Shown here piece by piece: positions 13,998 to 24,997 of a DNA stretch of 64,000 bases. Every line of letters begins with the position of its first letter. Position 1 is the stretch's first letter. Below the pieces are notes generated by a model. That model was not told the origin of the DNA. It ran no database searches and saw nothing but the letters and a program-made list of their open reading frames with translations. Made by a program: the position numbers and the translations under genes. The DNA comes from Tetragonia tetragonoides (Eukaryota > Streptophyta > Magnoliopsida > Caryophyllales > Aizoaceae): the NCBI GenBank assembly GCA_038025085.1, contig CM076143.1, positions 50,662,501 to 50,726,500 of the forward strand. Direction: 5' to 3'.

Positions 13998-16280
13998 GGC
14001 CCCAGGAAGCCGAAAACGAAGACTACATAATCCATGTTTTTTGGGCTTCCGGTTGCCCTGGAACGAAGGTAGATATTTTCGTACAACACTGCACAGAACA
14101 CCCCTAGGGGACATGGGAAGCCCTCGAGGTCGCTTATCTGAGCCCTGATAGGCTTGGAAGGGCGTTTTACGGGACACTGGTGAAAGAGTTGGAACACCAA
14201 AGGCATGGGTGATATCGAAGTTCGGTGATCCGGATGTCCCTCCCGGGGCACCAAGGGTCCTCTAAGGTGATGATAGACCCCCCGGAAAAGTTTGGATAAA
14301 AATGACGCCCAGGCCCAGGAAACCGATAACGAAGGCTATAATCCACGTTTTTTGGGCTTCCGGTAGGCCCCAGAACGAAGTTGGATATTTTCATACCACA
14401 TAGCACGGAACACCCCTAGGGGACATGGGAGACCTTCAGGTTCGCTTATCTGGTCCAGTTAGGCTTGGATGGGCGTTTTACGGGACAGTGGTGTAAGAGT
14501 TGGAACACCAAAGGCATGGGTGATATCAAAGTTTGGGGATCCGAATGTCCCTCCCGGGGCACCGAGGGTCCTCTAGGGTCATGATAGACCCCCCGAGAAG
14601 TTTGGGCAAAAATGACACCCGGGCCCAAGAATTCGAAAATGAAGGCTATAATCCAAGATTTTTGGGCTTCCGGTAGGCACCGGAACAAAGTTGGATATTT
14701 TAGTACAACATCGCGCGGAACACCCTTTGGGGACAGGGGAGGCCCTCGGGGTCGCATATCCGATCCCTGATTTGAAGGGCGTTCCAGAACACCAAAGGCA
14801 TGGGTGATATCGAAGTTCGGGGATCTGGACGTCCCTCCGGGAGCACCGAGGGTCCTCTAGGGTCATGATAGACCCCCCAGAGAAGTTTGGGTAAAAATGA
14901 CGCCCGGGCCCCAGAAAGCCGAAAACGAAGGCTACCCACTTTTTTTGGGCGTCCGATAGGCCCCGGAACGAAGGTGGATATTTTCGCATCACATAGCACG
15001 AAACACCCCTAGGGGACATGGGAGGCCCTCGGGGTCGCTTATCCGGTCCCTGATAGACTTGGAAAGGCGTTTTATCGGATACCTGTGTAAGATCCGGAAC
15101 ACCAAAGGCATGGGTGATTTCGAAGTTTGGGGATCCGAATGTCCCTCCCGGGGCATCGAGGGTCCTGTAGGGTCATCATAGACCCCCCGGAGAAGTTTGG
15201 GCAAAAATGATACCCTAGCACCAGTAAGCCGAAAACGAAGGCTATATAATCCATGTTTTTTGGCCTTCCGGTAGGCCCCAGGACGAAGGTGGATATTATC
15301 TTACAACACTGCAAGGAACACCCGTAGGGAACATGGGAGGCCCTCGAGGTCGCTTATCCAATCCCTGATAGGCTTGGAAGGGCGTTTTATCGGACACTGG
15401 TATAAGAGTCGAAACACCAAAGGCATGGGTGATATCAAAGTTCGGGGATCCGGATGTCCCTCACAGGGCACCTAGGGTCCTCTAGGGTGATGATAGACCC
15501 CAAGTGGGTAAAAATGACGCCCAAGCCCCAGGAAGCCGAAAACGAAGGCTATAATCCACATTTTTTGAGCTTCCGGTAGGCCCCGGAACGAAGGTGGATA
15601 TTTTCGGACCACATAGCACGGAACACCCCTAGGGGACATGGGAGACCCTCGAGGTCGCTTATCCGGTCCATTTTAGGCTTGGAAGGGCGTTTTACGGGAC
15701 AGTGGTGTAATTGTCGGAACACCAAAGGCATGGGTGATATCAAAGTTTAGAGAACCGAATGCCCTCCCGGGGCACCGAGGGTCCTCTAGGGTCATGATAG
15801 ACCCCCCGAAGAAGTTTGGGCAAAAATGACACCCAGGCCCAAGAAATCCGAAACCGAAGGCTATAATTCACGTTTTTTGGGCTTCCGATAGGCCATGGAA
15901 CGAAGGTGGATGTTTTCGTACAACATCGCACGGAACACCCCTGTGGACATGGGAGGCCCTCCGGGTCGCTTATCCGGTCCCTAATAGGCTTGGAAGGGCG
16001 TTTCACACGACACTAGTATAAGAGCCGGAACACCAAAGGCATGGGTTATATCAAAGTTCGGGGATTCTGATGTCCCTCCTGGGGCACCAAGCGTCCTCTA
16101 TGCTCATGATAGACCCCCCGGAGAAGTTTGGGCAAAAATGACACCTGGGCCCTAGGAAGCCGAAAACGAAGGCCATAATCCACGTTTTTTTGGCTTTCGG
16201 GAGGCCCCGAAAATAAGGTGGATATTTTCGCACCACATTGCAGGGAACACCCCTAGGGGACATGGGAGGCCCTCAGGGTC

Positions 16281-16567
16281 TCTAACACCCTAACCCAACT
16301 GGGCCATCGGTGCCACCATGAACTTCTTCCATGGGTGAGAACTGACCAGCAAACCACCACAAGCCTTTCAACATGCTTTGTCCTCACTCGCATGCCCCTA
16401 AGAAACTTTCCAGGAGGTCACCCATCCTAGTACTACTCCCAGCCAAGCACGCGACTGTGGAGTTTCTTAGGTTTGAGCTCCATGAAAAGGAGATGCATAT
16501 TGGTGGTATGAGTAGTACCATAAAACCATTTAAGTTGTACTCAACCATGAAATCTTAGGGTATTACA
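16281..16567 (-). mobile_element. Cassandra-type TRIM solo LTR with 5S rRNA-derived region
   Basis: 287 bp flanked by a perfect 5-bp duplication GGGTC (16276-16280 and 16568-16572) in a subfamily-A monomer. On the minus strand it begins TGTAATACCC and includes AGTACTAGGATGGGTGACCT, the internal promoter part of 5S rRNA, which is the hallmark of Cassandra LTRs. The outer end reads GTTAGA instead of the usual CA. No internal domain or second LTR is present, so it is a solo LTR. It is not a working 5S gene, because the 5' part of 5S is not matched. Confidence 0.9.
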
Positions 16568-16930
16568 GGGTCGCTTATCCGATCTTTGATAGGCTTGGAA
16601 GGGTGTTTTATGGGACAATGGTGTAAGAGCCGGAACACCAAAGGAATGGGTGATATCGAAGGTCGGGGATCCGGATGACCCTTCAGGGGCACCGAGGGTC
16701 CTCCTAGGGTCATGATAGACCTCCCAGAGAAGTTTGGGAAAAAATGACACCCGAGCCCCGAGAAGCCGAAAACGTAGGCTATCTACGTTTTTTGAGCTTC
16801 GGAGAGGCCCCGTAACGAAGGTGGATATTTTCGCAGCACGTCGCATAGGGCACCCCTAGGGGAAATGGGAGGCCACCAGGGTAGGTTATCGGGTCTTTGG
16901 TAGGCTTGGAAGGGCCTCTTACTGTACATC

Positions 16931-17046
16931 GGAAGCTAATCCACTGGGTACCAGCATGGCTTCTCACCACCTCGTGCCACCAAACCTACCCCCAAGTCCT
17001 CTCTACTATTATAGCGAGGTCTCATAATTTTTCCCAATTTTTTTTA
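16931..17046 (+). repeat. Terminus of array A, inner part
   Basis: Non-repeated end sequence that matches the reverse complement of about 1010-1130. It is cut by the MITE at 17047 and resumes at 17830. Confidence 0.8.
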
Positions 17047-17267
17047 TGGCCTGTTTGGATATGACTATTTGATTTCAAATTCCTCATTTGGCCCAAATCA
17101 GGTGTTTGGCAATTCAAAATATTTTATATTTGTATTTGGGCCAAATCAAGGAATGATTTCAAAAGACCTCTTAGAGATGGATTTCAATTCTCACTCAAAA
17201 TCCTCAATATTTCAAATTCTCAGCCCACAACCCAACCCTTATCTCTCCTCCTAATTAGCCGACATTT

Positions 17268-17312
<45 letters not shown>

Positions 17313-17340
17313 CCTTATCTCTCCTCCTAATTAGCCGACA

Positions 17341-17397
<57 letters not shown>

Positions 17398-17829
17398 AAT
17401 TTTCTCACTCTTCTCTATTTCTCTCTGGCCATCTGAGATTTCGTGTTGAAGGACCAGTCATTTTCTCCCTCTTTTCTCTCTCCATTTGAGATTTCGGGTT
17501 GAACAATCAGTGAAAAAATAAGCCATGGAGAGAAAAGTTATTGTATAGATTCCGGTGAACAAAGCAAGAGAGAGAAAATTATATAGGAGAGAAAGTGATG
17601 GGCTATGAATAAAGAGGGAAGGAAAACTGATGCGAAAATTGATTTTGATTTTTTTTTTTATCGGAAAAAACTGAATTTAAGTTTTGCCCAATTTTTATCG
17701 TAAATTTGAAATTTTGGAATTGAAATTTTCTGATTTGCCAAACACTGAATTTGGATTTGAATTCCTCAATTTGAAATTGTAGAATTAAAATCATGATGAA
17801 ATAATCAAATCAGGGATCCAAACACACTC
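17047..17829. mobile_element. Harbinger/Tourist-like MITE splitting the A terminus
   Basis: 783 bp with imperfect inverted ends (GGCCTGTTTGGAT on the left, GTGTGTTTGGATC inverted on the right) and TTA on both sides, the 3-bp duplication typical of PIF/Harbinger elements. Removing it rejoins the two halves of a terminus also present uninterrupted at 931-1130. It carries two CT microsatellites in a duplicated segment and no transposase frame. Confidence 0.82.
17271..17397 (+). repeat. Duplicated CT microsatellite inside the MITE
   Basis: Two long CT runs (about 17271-17311 and 17346-17396) separated by a repeat of the preceding segment containing CCTAATTAGCCGACATTTTC. Confidence 0.95.
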
Positions 17830-17925
17830 TTAAGCGATTTCTTATTTTTTTGATATTTTTCTATTTTTCAGCTTATTGTTTTAATTAAAAATTAAATTAA
17901 ACAGTTTTAAACATTAAAGTTAGTA
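17830..17925 (+). repeat. Terminus of array A, outer part
   Basis: Matches the reverse complement of about 931-1010, including TTTAATTAAAAATTAAATTA. Similarity fades beyond about 17925. Confidence 0.7.
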
Positions 17926-18119
17926 TATTTGTTCAGAGAAAACAATGTAAAACAATATATGGTACTAAGTTTAATAAAACAATGTAAAAAGAGGGGGTGC
18001 AAGTGAACAGCGACCAAAGCACTCCCCGCTACGTCAAGTTCGGATTTTCGTGTTCAACAACAAACATATCAGACTAACTAAACAATCAGCGCAAGCACTG
18101 GCCCCGTCAACGTAGCACC
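17926..18119. other. Non-repeated flank between A terminus and array B2
   Basis: AT-rich then GC-richer sequence with no gene. It ends in the string AACAAGGGG, one base different from AATAAGGGG at the end of array B1. Confidence 0.5.
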
Positions 18120-20180
18120 AACAAGGGGCAGCTGCTTTACTGATTACCCACTTTAAAGGGTTGAAATCATGGGTGAATACGAAGTTCGGAGATCTGGATG
18201 GCCTACTAGGGGCACGGGGGTGCTCTTGGGTTACAATAGACCCTCCGGAATAGTTTGTGCAAAAATCTTCACCGGGCCTGGCAAGCCGAAAATTGAAGGT
18301 TGTAAATTACTTTTTTTAAGCATCTCGAGGCACTGAAATGAATGTTATGATTTTCGTACCATTTCGCATGAGACACCATTAGGGATCCTGGGAGACCCGG
18401 AGATCGATTATCGGTCCTTATTAAGATTGGATGGAAGTTTTTTTGGTACCCACTTCAAAGGTCGAAACACTCAAATCACGGGTAAATACGAAGTTTGGAG
18501 ACCCTGATGGCCTAACAGGGCCAGGGGTGTCCTCTTGGGCCACAATAGACCCCCTGGAGAAGTTTGAGCAAAAATCCCAACTGGACCCTGGAAGCCAAAA
18601 ATTGAAGGCTATAATACACATTTTTTGGGTTTCAACATGCCCCGGAACGAAAATTGTGATTTTCGCACGGGACACCGAAGGAACATGGGAGGCCCCCGAG
18701 GTCTTGGGTCGCGGTCACTATTAGTCTTGACAACGGTGTTACTGGTTACCCACTTTAAAGGCTGAAACATCAAAATAATTGGTGGATACGAAGTTCAGAG
18801 ACCCGAATGGCCTACTGGAGGCATGGGGGTCTTTTTGGGTCACAATATCCCCCCCCCCCCCGCCCGCAATAGTTTGGGCAAAAATCTCAACTGGCCCTGG
18901 GAAGCTAAAAATTGAAGGCTTACACCTGTTATGGACATCCGAAGGCCCGAGAACAAATGTTTTGATTTTCGCACAATATCACACGGGACACCCCAAGGGA
19001 TCATAGGATGCCCCCGAGGTCGGTTATTGGGTCCCTAATAGGCTTGGAAAACCGCGTTACTGGTTACCCATTTTAAAGGGCTGAAACATCGAAATCATGG
19101 GTGAACACGAAGTTCGGAGATCCGGATGGCCTACCAGGGGCTCGGGGGGTCCTCTTGGGTTACAATAGACCCTCCGGAATAGTTTGTGCAAAAAACTTAA
19201 CAGGGCCTAGCAAGCCGAAAATTGAAGGCTATACTTCACTTTTTTTGAGCATCTCGAGGCCCTAAAACGAATGTTATGATTTTCGTACAATATCGCACGA
19301 GATACCATTAGGGATCATGGGAGACCCCGGAGGTGGAGTATCGAAGTCCCTATTAGGCTTGGACTAATGATTTTTTGGTAACCACTTCAAAGGTCGAAAC
19401 ATTGAAATCATCGGTGAATACGATGTTTGGAGACTCGGATGGCCTAACGGGGGCACGAGGTGTCCTCTTGGAAGTTTGAGCAAAAATCTCGACTGGACCT
19501 GGAAAGCCAAAAATTGAAGGCTACAATACACATTTTTTTGGTTTCAACAAGCCCGGAATGAAAATTGTGATTTTCACACGGGACAGCAGGGGAACATGGG
19601 AGCCCCCGAGGTCGGTTATCTGGTCGCGGTCCCTATTAGGCTTGGGCAACGGTGTTACTGGTTACCCACTTTAAAGGGCTGAAACATCAAAATCATTGGT
19701 GGATACGAAGTTCAGAGATCCGAATGGCCTACCGGAGGCACGGGGGCCCTTTTGGGTCACAATACCCCCCGGAGAAGTTTGGGCAAAAAGGGGCCCCGGG
19801 AAGCTAAAAGTTGAAGGTTAATACACTTGTTTTGGACTTCCGGAGGCGTGGGATGCAAATGTTGTGATTTTCGCACCATATCACACAGGACACCCCAAGG
19901 GATCATGGAGGTCACAGAGGTCGGTTGTCGAGTCCCTAATAGGCTTGGACATCCGCGTTACTGGTTACCCACTATAAAGGGCTGAAACATCGAAATCATG
20001 GGTGAAAACGAAGTCGGAAAGAAAGATGTTATGTTCGTACCATAACCTGGAGGTATTGCTGGGGTGAGGGAGGCCCTTGGGGTGTGGGTTATCGGGTCCC
20101 AAAAAGTCGTGGATGACCCGTTTATAAGCAGTAAGGCTCGAACACTAAAGCACGAGTCAGACTAATGAAGGTTACGGACC
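18120..20180 (+). repeat. Tandem repeat array B2 (about 300-bp monomers in trimers)
   Basis: Six to seven monomers. Three types alternate in fixed order, so the first three (from about 18140) match the next three (from about 19065) over a period of about 0.92 kb. The first monomer is exactly the type expected after the last monomer of B1. A run of 12 C sits in the third monomer. The last copies fade out near 20180. Confidence 0.9.
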
Positions 20181-20849
20181 AGCATCGAAGTGGAAAACTT
20201 TAAGCTGTCAAAGGTCGAAACTCCTCTGTAAGAACAAAGGCGAAATACAGGTGGAAGCCTCAATGCCATTTCCTTTTTTTTATTTATCATTTTTTAGTTT
20301 GATCTGACAACAAACAAATAGCAACCCTATAGAACAAATTTCCCAACTTAATAATCCTTATGATTTCCCAAGTCCCAGTTGCCGTAAGTAGCTCATGCAA
20401 CTATTGTAATTAGCTTTTAATCATCATAAACTATGCTGAACATATCAAACAGAGGCTCTAAAATTTGTTGGCATTTACACAAAAAGAAAATATAAATACA
20501 ATGGTAAACCAACCAAATTGAAGGAAGCGTACAAAGACATACGAGTAAAAGGCAACAAAACAGCATTCAACAAACACCACCAAATACAAGCAAAAATGCT
20601 ACTAAAAGGAACCAGAAAATGCAAAAGCAAAATCCCTACGTTACAGAACAACGACAGTCGACAGACAGAACATTTCCAGCTAGCAATAACATTAAACCAT
20701 GGCTGCATAGCAATAACAAAACACCAATAATCCAAAAATATATATATCTGAATTCCCTAACACTACCGTAAAGATTCCCCACCTAAATCTATCACTCTCT
20801 TTATACCACATTATAACGTCCAAGTCAAACCTAAGAAACTTCCAGCAAG
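20181..20849. other. SEC22 intron, unique part
   Basis: AT-rich intron sequence with short open frames on both strands. I recognise nothing in it. Confidence 0.5.
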
Positions 20850-21102
20850 TAGTTGATCCTTTAGTTTGTGTGAGCAACTTGGCGTAAGGCCATTAGCCTC
20901 CGTTACTGACAGAATAATATTGAGTATTAACAAGGTACTCCTATTTATTGGCTATGCAAGGCCAAGCCCCAAGTGCATTTGTACACACTCTGAGAGAAAA
21001 TGTGCAGTGAGATAATTTATAATAAAATCAACCTACAGAGAGTTTTTCTGTCTTTGGTCTCCCCACCTCTTATCAATTATGATTGACTAACTCTTTAGTT
21101 TC
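20850..21102 (+). repeat. Direct repeat flanking the intronic arrays, copy 2
   Basis: Same-orientation partner of 7100-7347, ending at the same string GACTAACTCTTTAG but continuing into unique SEC22 intron instead of a satellite array. Confidence 0.85.
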
Positions 21103-21603
21103 TGATATTAATGGGTTATGAACAGTGAAAACCTATCGTAAACATAACATGTACAACCATTCCATGTGCAATAGTGCTGTGAGTTTCAGCTCTACTCAAA
21201 AGAACATTGTCTACCATCTTCTAAAACATTAGAATATTTAATGTGGAACTGAAAAGAGGCTACATCTAGCCATCTAGGAGATCTCTTCCAATTATGCTCT
21301 TATCTCCCCAGTTTCAGCTTTAAAGTACATGAACTGACATTCATTTTTTCAGAGAAAACATGACTGAACATTGATACCAAGTTACCAAGATTCTAATCTA
21401 ATCATTCATGTAACATACTATATACAATCCCCCCAGGCAACCTATATCACTAATGTTTGATCTTGCCTACCATAACAAAAGGGATTTATTTTGGGTCAGG
21501 CCTTTACCAAAATTCTGGACTCACACTCTCACAGCATGCAAAAAATTGTCGTCTGATGTAAAACAGAGCCCAAAAAAAGGCAGAGTTGATTACAGAGACT
21601 TAC

Positions 21604-21714
21604 TATCCAACTTTTCACCAACACCGAGAACCTCTTGAACATTCCGCGTCCTTATTTGGTGGACTTCGTAGAGCTCATCATTCAGTTTGGATATATTTCT
21701 CTGAGTGCGGGTGT
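21604..21714 (-). CDS. SEC22: SEC22 exon 3: start of R-SNARE motif
   Basis: Acceptor GCAG at 21718-21715 and donor GTAAGT after GAT-A. Encodes TRTQRNISKLNDELYEVHQ and on to GVGEKLD, the linker and beginning of the SNARE helix. It enters needing one base from the missing upstream exon and leaves in phase 1, which fits exon 4 exactly. Confidence 0.9.
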
Positions 21715-22124
21715 CTGCGATAAAATCAGTCACAAGCTTAAAAAGACTGGCAATAGAGCAATTGGCAACAACATAGCAAAGTCTTAAAAGTAGCCAACAC
21801 AAGGATGCACGCTAAAGTTATATGAAAACTTTCAAAAGAGGAAGTTATTTTGGCATGATCAAGTATTCAGAGGGTTAGAGATTATTCCTCACAGCAAGCG
21901 AAGCAAGTGCACGTATATTTGGTCATTGTACCCAGGGGGGGAGGGGGGAGACCTTGTTCCTTAAAGTTGTTTAGCATAGAATGTGGCATACGCAACAAGT
22001 ACACAAAGCAAAGGCAGATGAATAAAAATTAAAGTGCCATGGTTCTACAATAGCAAATTTATCCATGGACACTGGCTGCTGTCCAAGTGTCCATATGAAA
22101 ACCATTGTTTCAGCCTACATATTA

Positions 22125-22205
22125 GTAGGCAGTTTTTTATTAGATAGCCTGTGTGTCCGGGCTTTGCCCAACTAAACCTACGGGCCCTGAAGTTAACAAC
22201 CTGGA
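22125..22205. repeat. Copy of a short dispersed repeat in the SEC22 gap
   Basis: Contains GGGCTTTGCCCAACTAAACC and GGGCCCTGAAGTTAACAACC. Related pieces occur at 32110-32238, 37200-37285 and 39745-39840. It sits in the interval where the missing SEC22 exon should be. Confidence 0.7.
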
Positions 22206-22557
22206 AAACAAAAAGGTAGAAAGACCTTTGCAGACTTCCTGGAAGCATTATTTTCCTTCTGTATCTAGAAAAGAAAATTAGTAAGTTTCTACAATCGGGG
22301 GGAATGAACACCATCAGATAGGATCTATCAGATATGTTACAGTAGCGCTATCAATGTCATAAAAGACAACTACTTCAGAGGTTCAGCAATAAATCACAAA
22401 TCTTAAATTCATTTCAGCTGAAGAGCTTACATCTTTTTGAAATATGATACACCCGAAGTACAACTTCCACATGCATATCCATCAACTTCTCTAGATGAAA
22501 GGGAAACATTCTACCACGAATATATGCATAAATCAAATGGATATTGCAAAAGGATAC

Positions 22558-22745
22558 TGAAATACATAAGGTCCACTTTCAATTGACATTCTCGACGCAT
22601 CATTCTGCCCTATTGAGAGATTCTTAAACAAAACTTTAATTTGCTGCTTGTAATAGTCAACATCGGACACATCACGACCATCATTCAACCCCTCTGCTAA
22701 AGGAAGACCATCGGTAACACGAGCAAGCATAGTCACCTTTACCAT
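22558..22745 (-). CDS. SEC22: SEC22 exon 1: start codon and first half of longin domain
   Basis: Encodes 62 residues from the ATG (MVKVTMLARVTDGLPLAEGL at the N-terminus), ending in phase 2 at a CA|GTATCC donor. A run ending in GTTGCAG about 25 bp upstream of the ATG looks like the acceptor of a 5'-UTR intron. This exon has no internal lesion. Confidence 0.88.
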
Positions 22746-24780
22746 GTCTACAGAGCAAGTTGCTTTTCACTGCAACAACAATTTAGATAATCATATTCAC
22801 AGCATAACGAATTTCATTTCATTGACAAATAAAAAAGATCGTACACACATGAAATCAAAATGTCATTTTACCAACAATCACCTAAAATTGGAACAAAAAA
22901 TAAACCCTAACCTAATATAAAGAGAGAGAAGGAGAGTGATTTACTGATTCTATGCTTCAATTAACACAGCAGATGAGAAGAGAGGCACAATCAAGCCCAG
23001 TTGAAGCGCAGCCAACAAGCCCTTAGAGAGAGACTGGTGATCGATGAAGAAACTGATGGGGACTCACAGGGAAGTGAACTTTGAAGTCAAAATTTTATGT
23101 TTTGTTAAATTCGTTTATTTTCCGTTTTTATTTTAACTAATACCGACCGTTCTCTACATCTGCCAAAAATCGGTCGGTATTTTAAATAATAACGACTGTT
23201 ATTGATTCGGTCGCTGTTTCCATAGCTTGGCGCGTGTTTCTTTACACCTGAACTGGACTAAACTGAAGTTATTGTTTTGACTTGACCTTCGACCTTTAAA
23301 AATATATATCCGGAAAATGTTTAGTTGACCCAGTGGCTATCTATCTCTCTCCTACATTAAATGCTTTTTTTTGGGAATAGAGGAGAGAGAATCTTAAAAA
23401 AGAAGAGAGAGATAGATACATAAGGGGGTGGGTTGCCAACCCAGTGGGTGGATATATCATTCTCCTATATATCCAAACGTATTCGATTTTGGAGTCGTTT
23501 GAAAGTACTCTTTAAAATATTTTTTAAGTATCATCATAAAATTATTTTTAGACAAAAAAATTACTCCGTATATCAGTGATAAGTTTCACATGAAATAAAC
23601 TGAATTGAAATGAAATGAAGTAAATTTAAAATAAAGAGAAAAAGCTTTAGTAGAGGAAGTTTGAGACACCCAAATTTTTTAATAGTATCAAGTCGGCCAA
23701 CAAATGGATAAATTTAAAAAGGATATTTATTGCCCTAGAATACCAATATCATGACTCATGATAGCGACCTAATGTGGCAAATACGAATCTCACATATATG
23801 CATTTGATAAAGACACTCTTTAAAATTTTTGCCACGATACGCTTTTGGCACATAATTTTCTAAACTATTGCATTTTGGATTTTGTGTGCTCATTGAGAGA
23901 ATGATTTTAAAATATCCGTAACTTTAGATCTTCAACTAACCTTTTTTTTTTTTTTATATCTCATAGTTTCTATCATTTTAGGATGCCAATAAAAAGTCTC
24001 ATATAAGGCAACCGTAAAATAAGACGCCTTATAAAAGCATGAATAACTTGCTTTTCAAATGTACCATTATTGTGTTGTTTTCATTACTTCTAATTTCAAA
24101 TTTCAAATTCACATGTTTCAACTTAATTAGAAGATAGTTTGGCCAAATTATATATTGTTATTTCTATATTCAAGTAGAGAGTAGTATTTAAGTAGGAATA
24201 AAATAAAAATAAAGCTAAAACTAAAAATAAAAAAAAATAAAAATATTAGTAGTACTTTTTCCGTTCCGTTATTACGTTGTCATTGGTCTTTTAAAGGTCA
24301 AATTTTACGAACTTACACCTTTAATTTATTATAAAAAAATATAAAAATTTACAATGTAAAATTAATATTATTAATTTTTTTTTGAGTAAATTATTAAATT
24401 TATTTTTAAGAGTACTTTTGAAAAATCATATTTCCACGAAGATGGGGTATTATTCATGACTTCATGAGATTAATGTCCCAATCTCAACAGACACACACCC
24501 AAAAATAAAAAACAACCAGAGAGGAGCCAGAAAAAGAAAACAAAACTAATTCCACTCTGTCTCCCTCCCGACCAGACTCCCCCACCCAGAAAAGCAGGAA
24601 CTTTTAATAATCAAAAAGTAAACGCGGCAACCCAAATGACCTGACATCAAATCATCTTCATCTTCTATTCTTCTTCTTCCTTTCTCTCTCCTCCTCCTTT
24701 CTATTCGCCGGCGATCAGAAAGTAGGAGAGAGAAAGCAAGAAAGAGAGAGATAAAAAACCTCGCTTGAGCTTTACCTTTA
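22746..24780. promoter_or_regulatory. Shared 5' region of the head-to-head SEC22 and VAMP71 genes
   Basis: About 2.0 kb separates the two start codons. The VAMP71 side (about 24540-24780) is pyrimidine-rich then GA-rich, a usual plant 5'-UTR look. The SEC22 side has AG-rich sequence near 22920-23010. Between them lies AT-rich DNA and a short hairpin, AATACCGACCG at 23139 with its complement at 23171. I cannot place a TATA box with confidence. Confidence 0.5.
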
Positions 24781-24997
24781 ATGGCGATACTGTATTCATT
24801 GGTGGCCAGAGGGACGGTTTTACTAGCGGAGTTCAGCGGTACATCGACGAACGCAAGCGCGATCGCAAGGCAGATCCTTGAGAAAATCCCTGGGAGTAGT
24901 GATACGAATGTTTCGTATTCTCAGGATCGGTATATTTTTCATGTTAAGCGCACTGATGGCCTCACTGTTCTCTGTATGGCTGAGGATAATGTCGGAC
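24781..24997 (+). CDS. VAMP714: VAMP71 exon 1 (longin domain, N-terminal part)
   Basis: Starts at the ATG and ends in phase 1 at GGAC|GTACGT, giving AEDNVG and the first base of Arg. The reading frame runs on past the donor into the intron. Confidence 0.95.

Larger units (their letters stand above)
9601..16930 (+). repeat. Tandem repeat array A (about 306-bp monomers, about 21 copies)
   Basis: The landmark GGCTTGGAAGGGCGTTTTA recurs near 10180, 10486, 10830, 11139, 11453 and 11753, giving a period of about 300-314 bp. Other constant blocks are GGAACACCAAAGGCATGGGT, TCCTCTAGGGTCATGATAGA and AACACCCCTAGGGGACATGG. Layout matches subfamily B block for block but the sequence is clearly diverged. 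The array is interrupted by a hAT-like element (13419-13997) and a Cassandra LTR (16281-16567). A 34-bp tandem slip (10530-10597) explains one long interval. Confidence 0.95.
6310..22745 (-). pseudogene. SEC22: SEC22-type longin R-SNARE gene, broken and stretched by satellite DNA
   Basis: SEC22 proteins are R-SNAREs with an N-terminal longin domain, an R-SNARE helix and a C-terminal anchor, acting in ER-Golgi membrane fusion. Four exon remnants match the plant protein in order: 22558-22745 (start to GPYVF), 21604-21714 (TRTQRNISKLNDELYEVHQ, with GVGEKLD), 6551-6626 (MSSRLTSESRIYADKAKD) and 6310-6393 (RKWAPVAIV to the anchor and stop). Splice phases agree between exons 1, 3 and 4. The roughly 70-residue stretch expected between exon 1 and exon 3 (second half of the longin domain) is absent from the 843-bp gap. 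Exon 4 seems to lack one base, so splicing to the last exon runs into a stop before the membrane anchor. The intron between exons 3 and 4 is about 15 kb and full of tandem repeats. Homology is firm; loss of function is inferred. Confidence 0.85.

Noticed and set aside
10205..16263. Many open frames of 60-180 codons on the minus strand of array A, with similar proteins
   Set aside because: They repeat once per monomer, are broken differently in each copy and change frame; this is satellite DNA read by chance, not a gene family.
16370..16495. A functional 5S rRNA gene
   Set aside because: Only the promoter-containing 3' part resembles 5S and it lies within an LTR with target duplications.
22045..22314. 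Minus-strand frame as the missing SEC22 exon
   Set aside because: Its translation has none of the expected longin residues and it overlaps a dispersed repeat.
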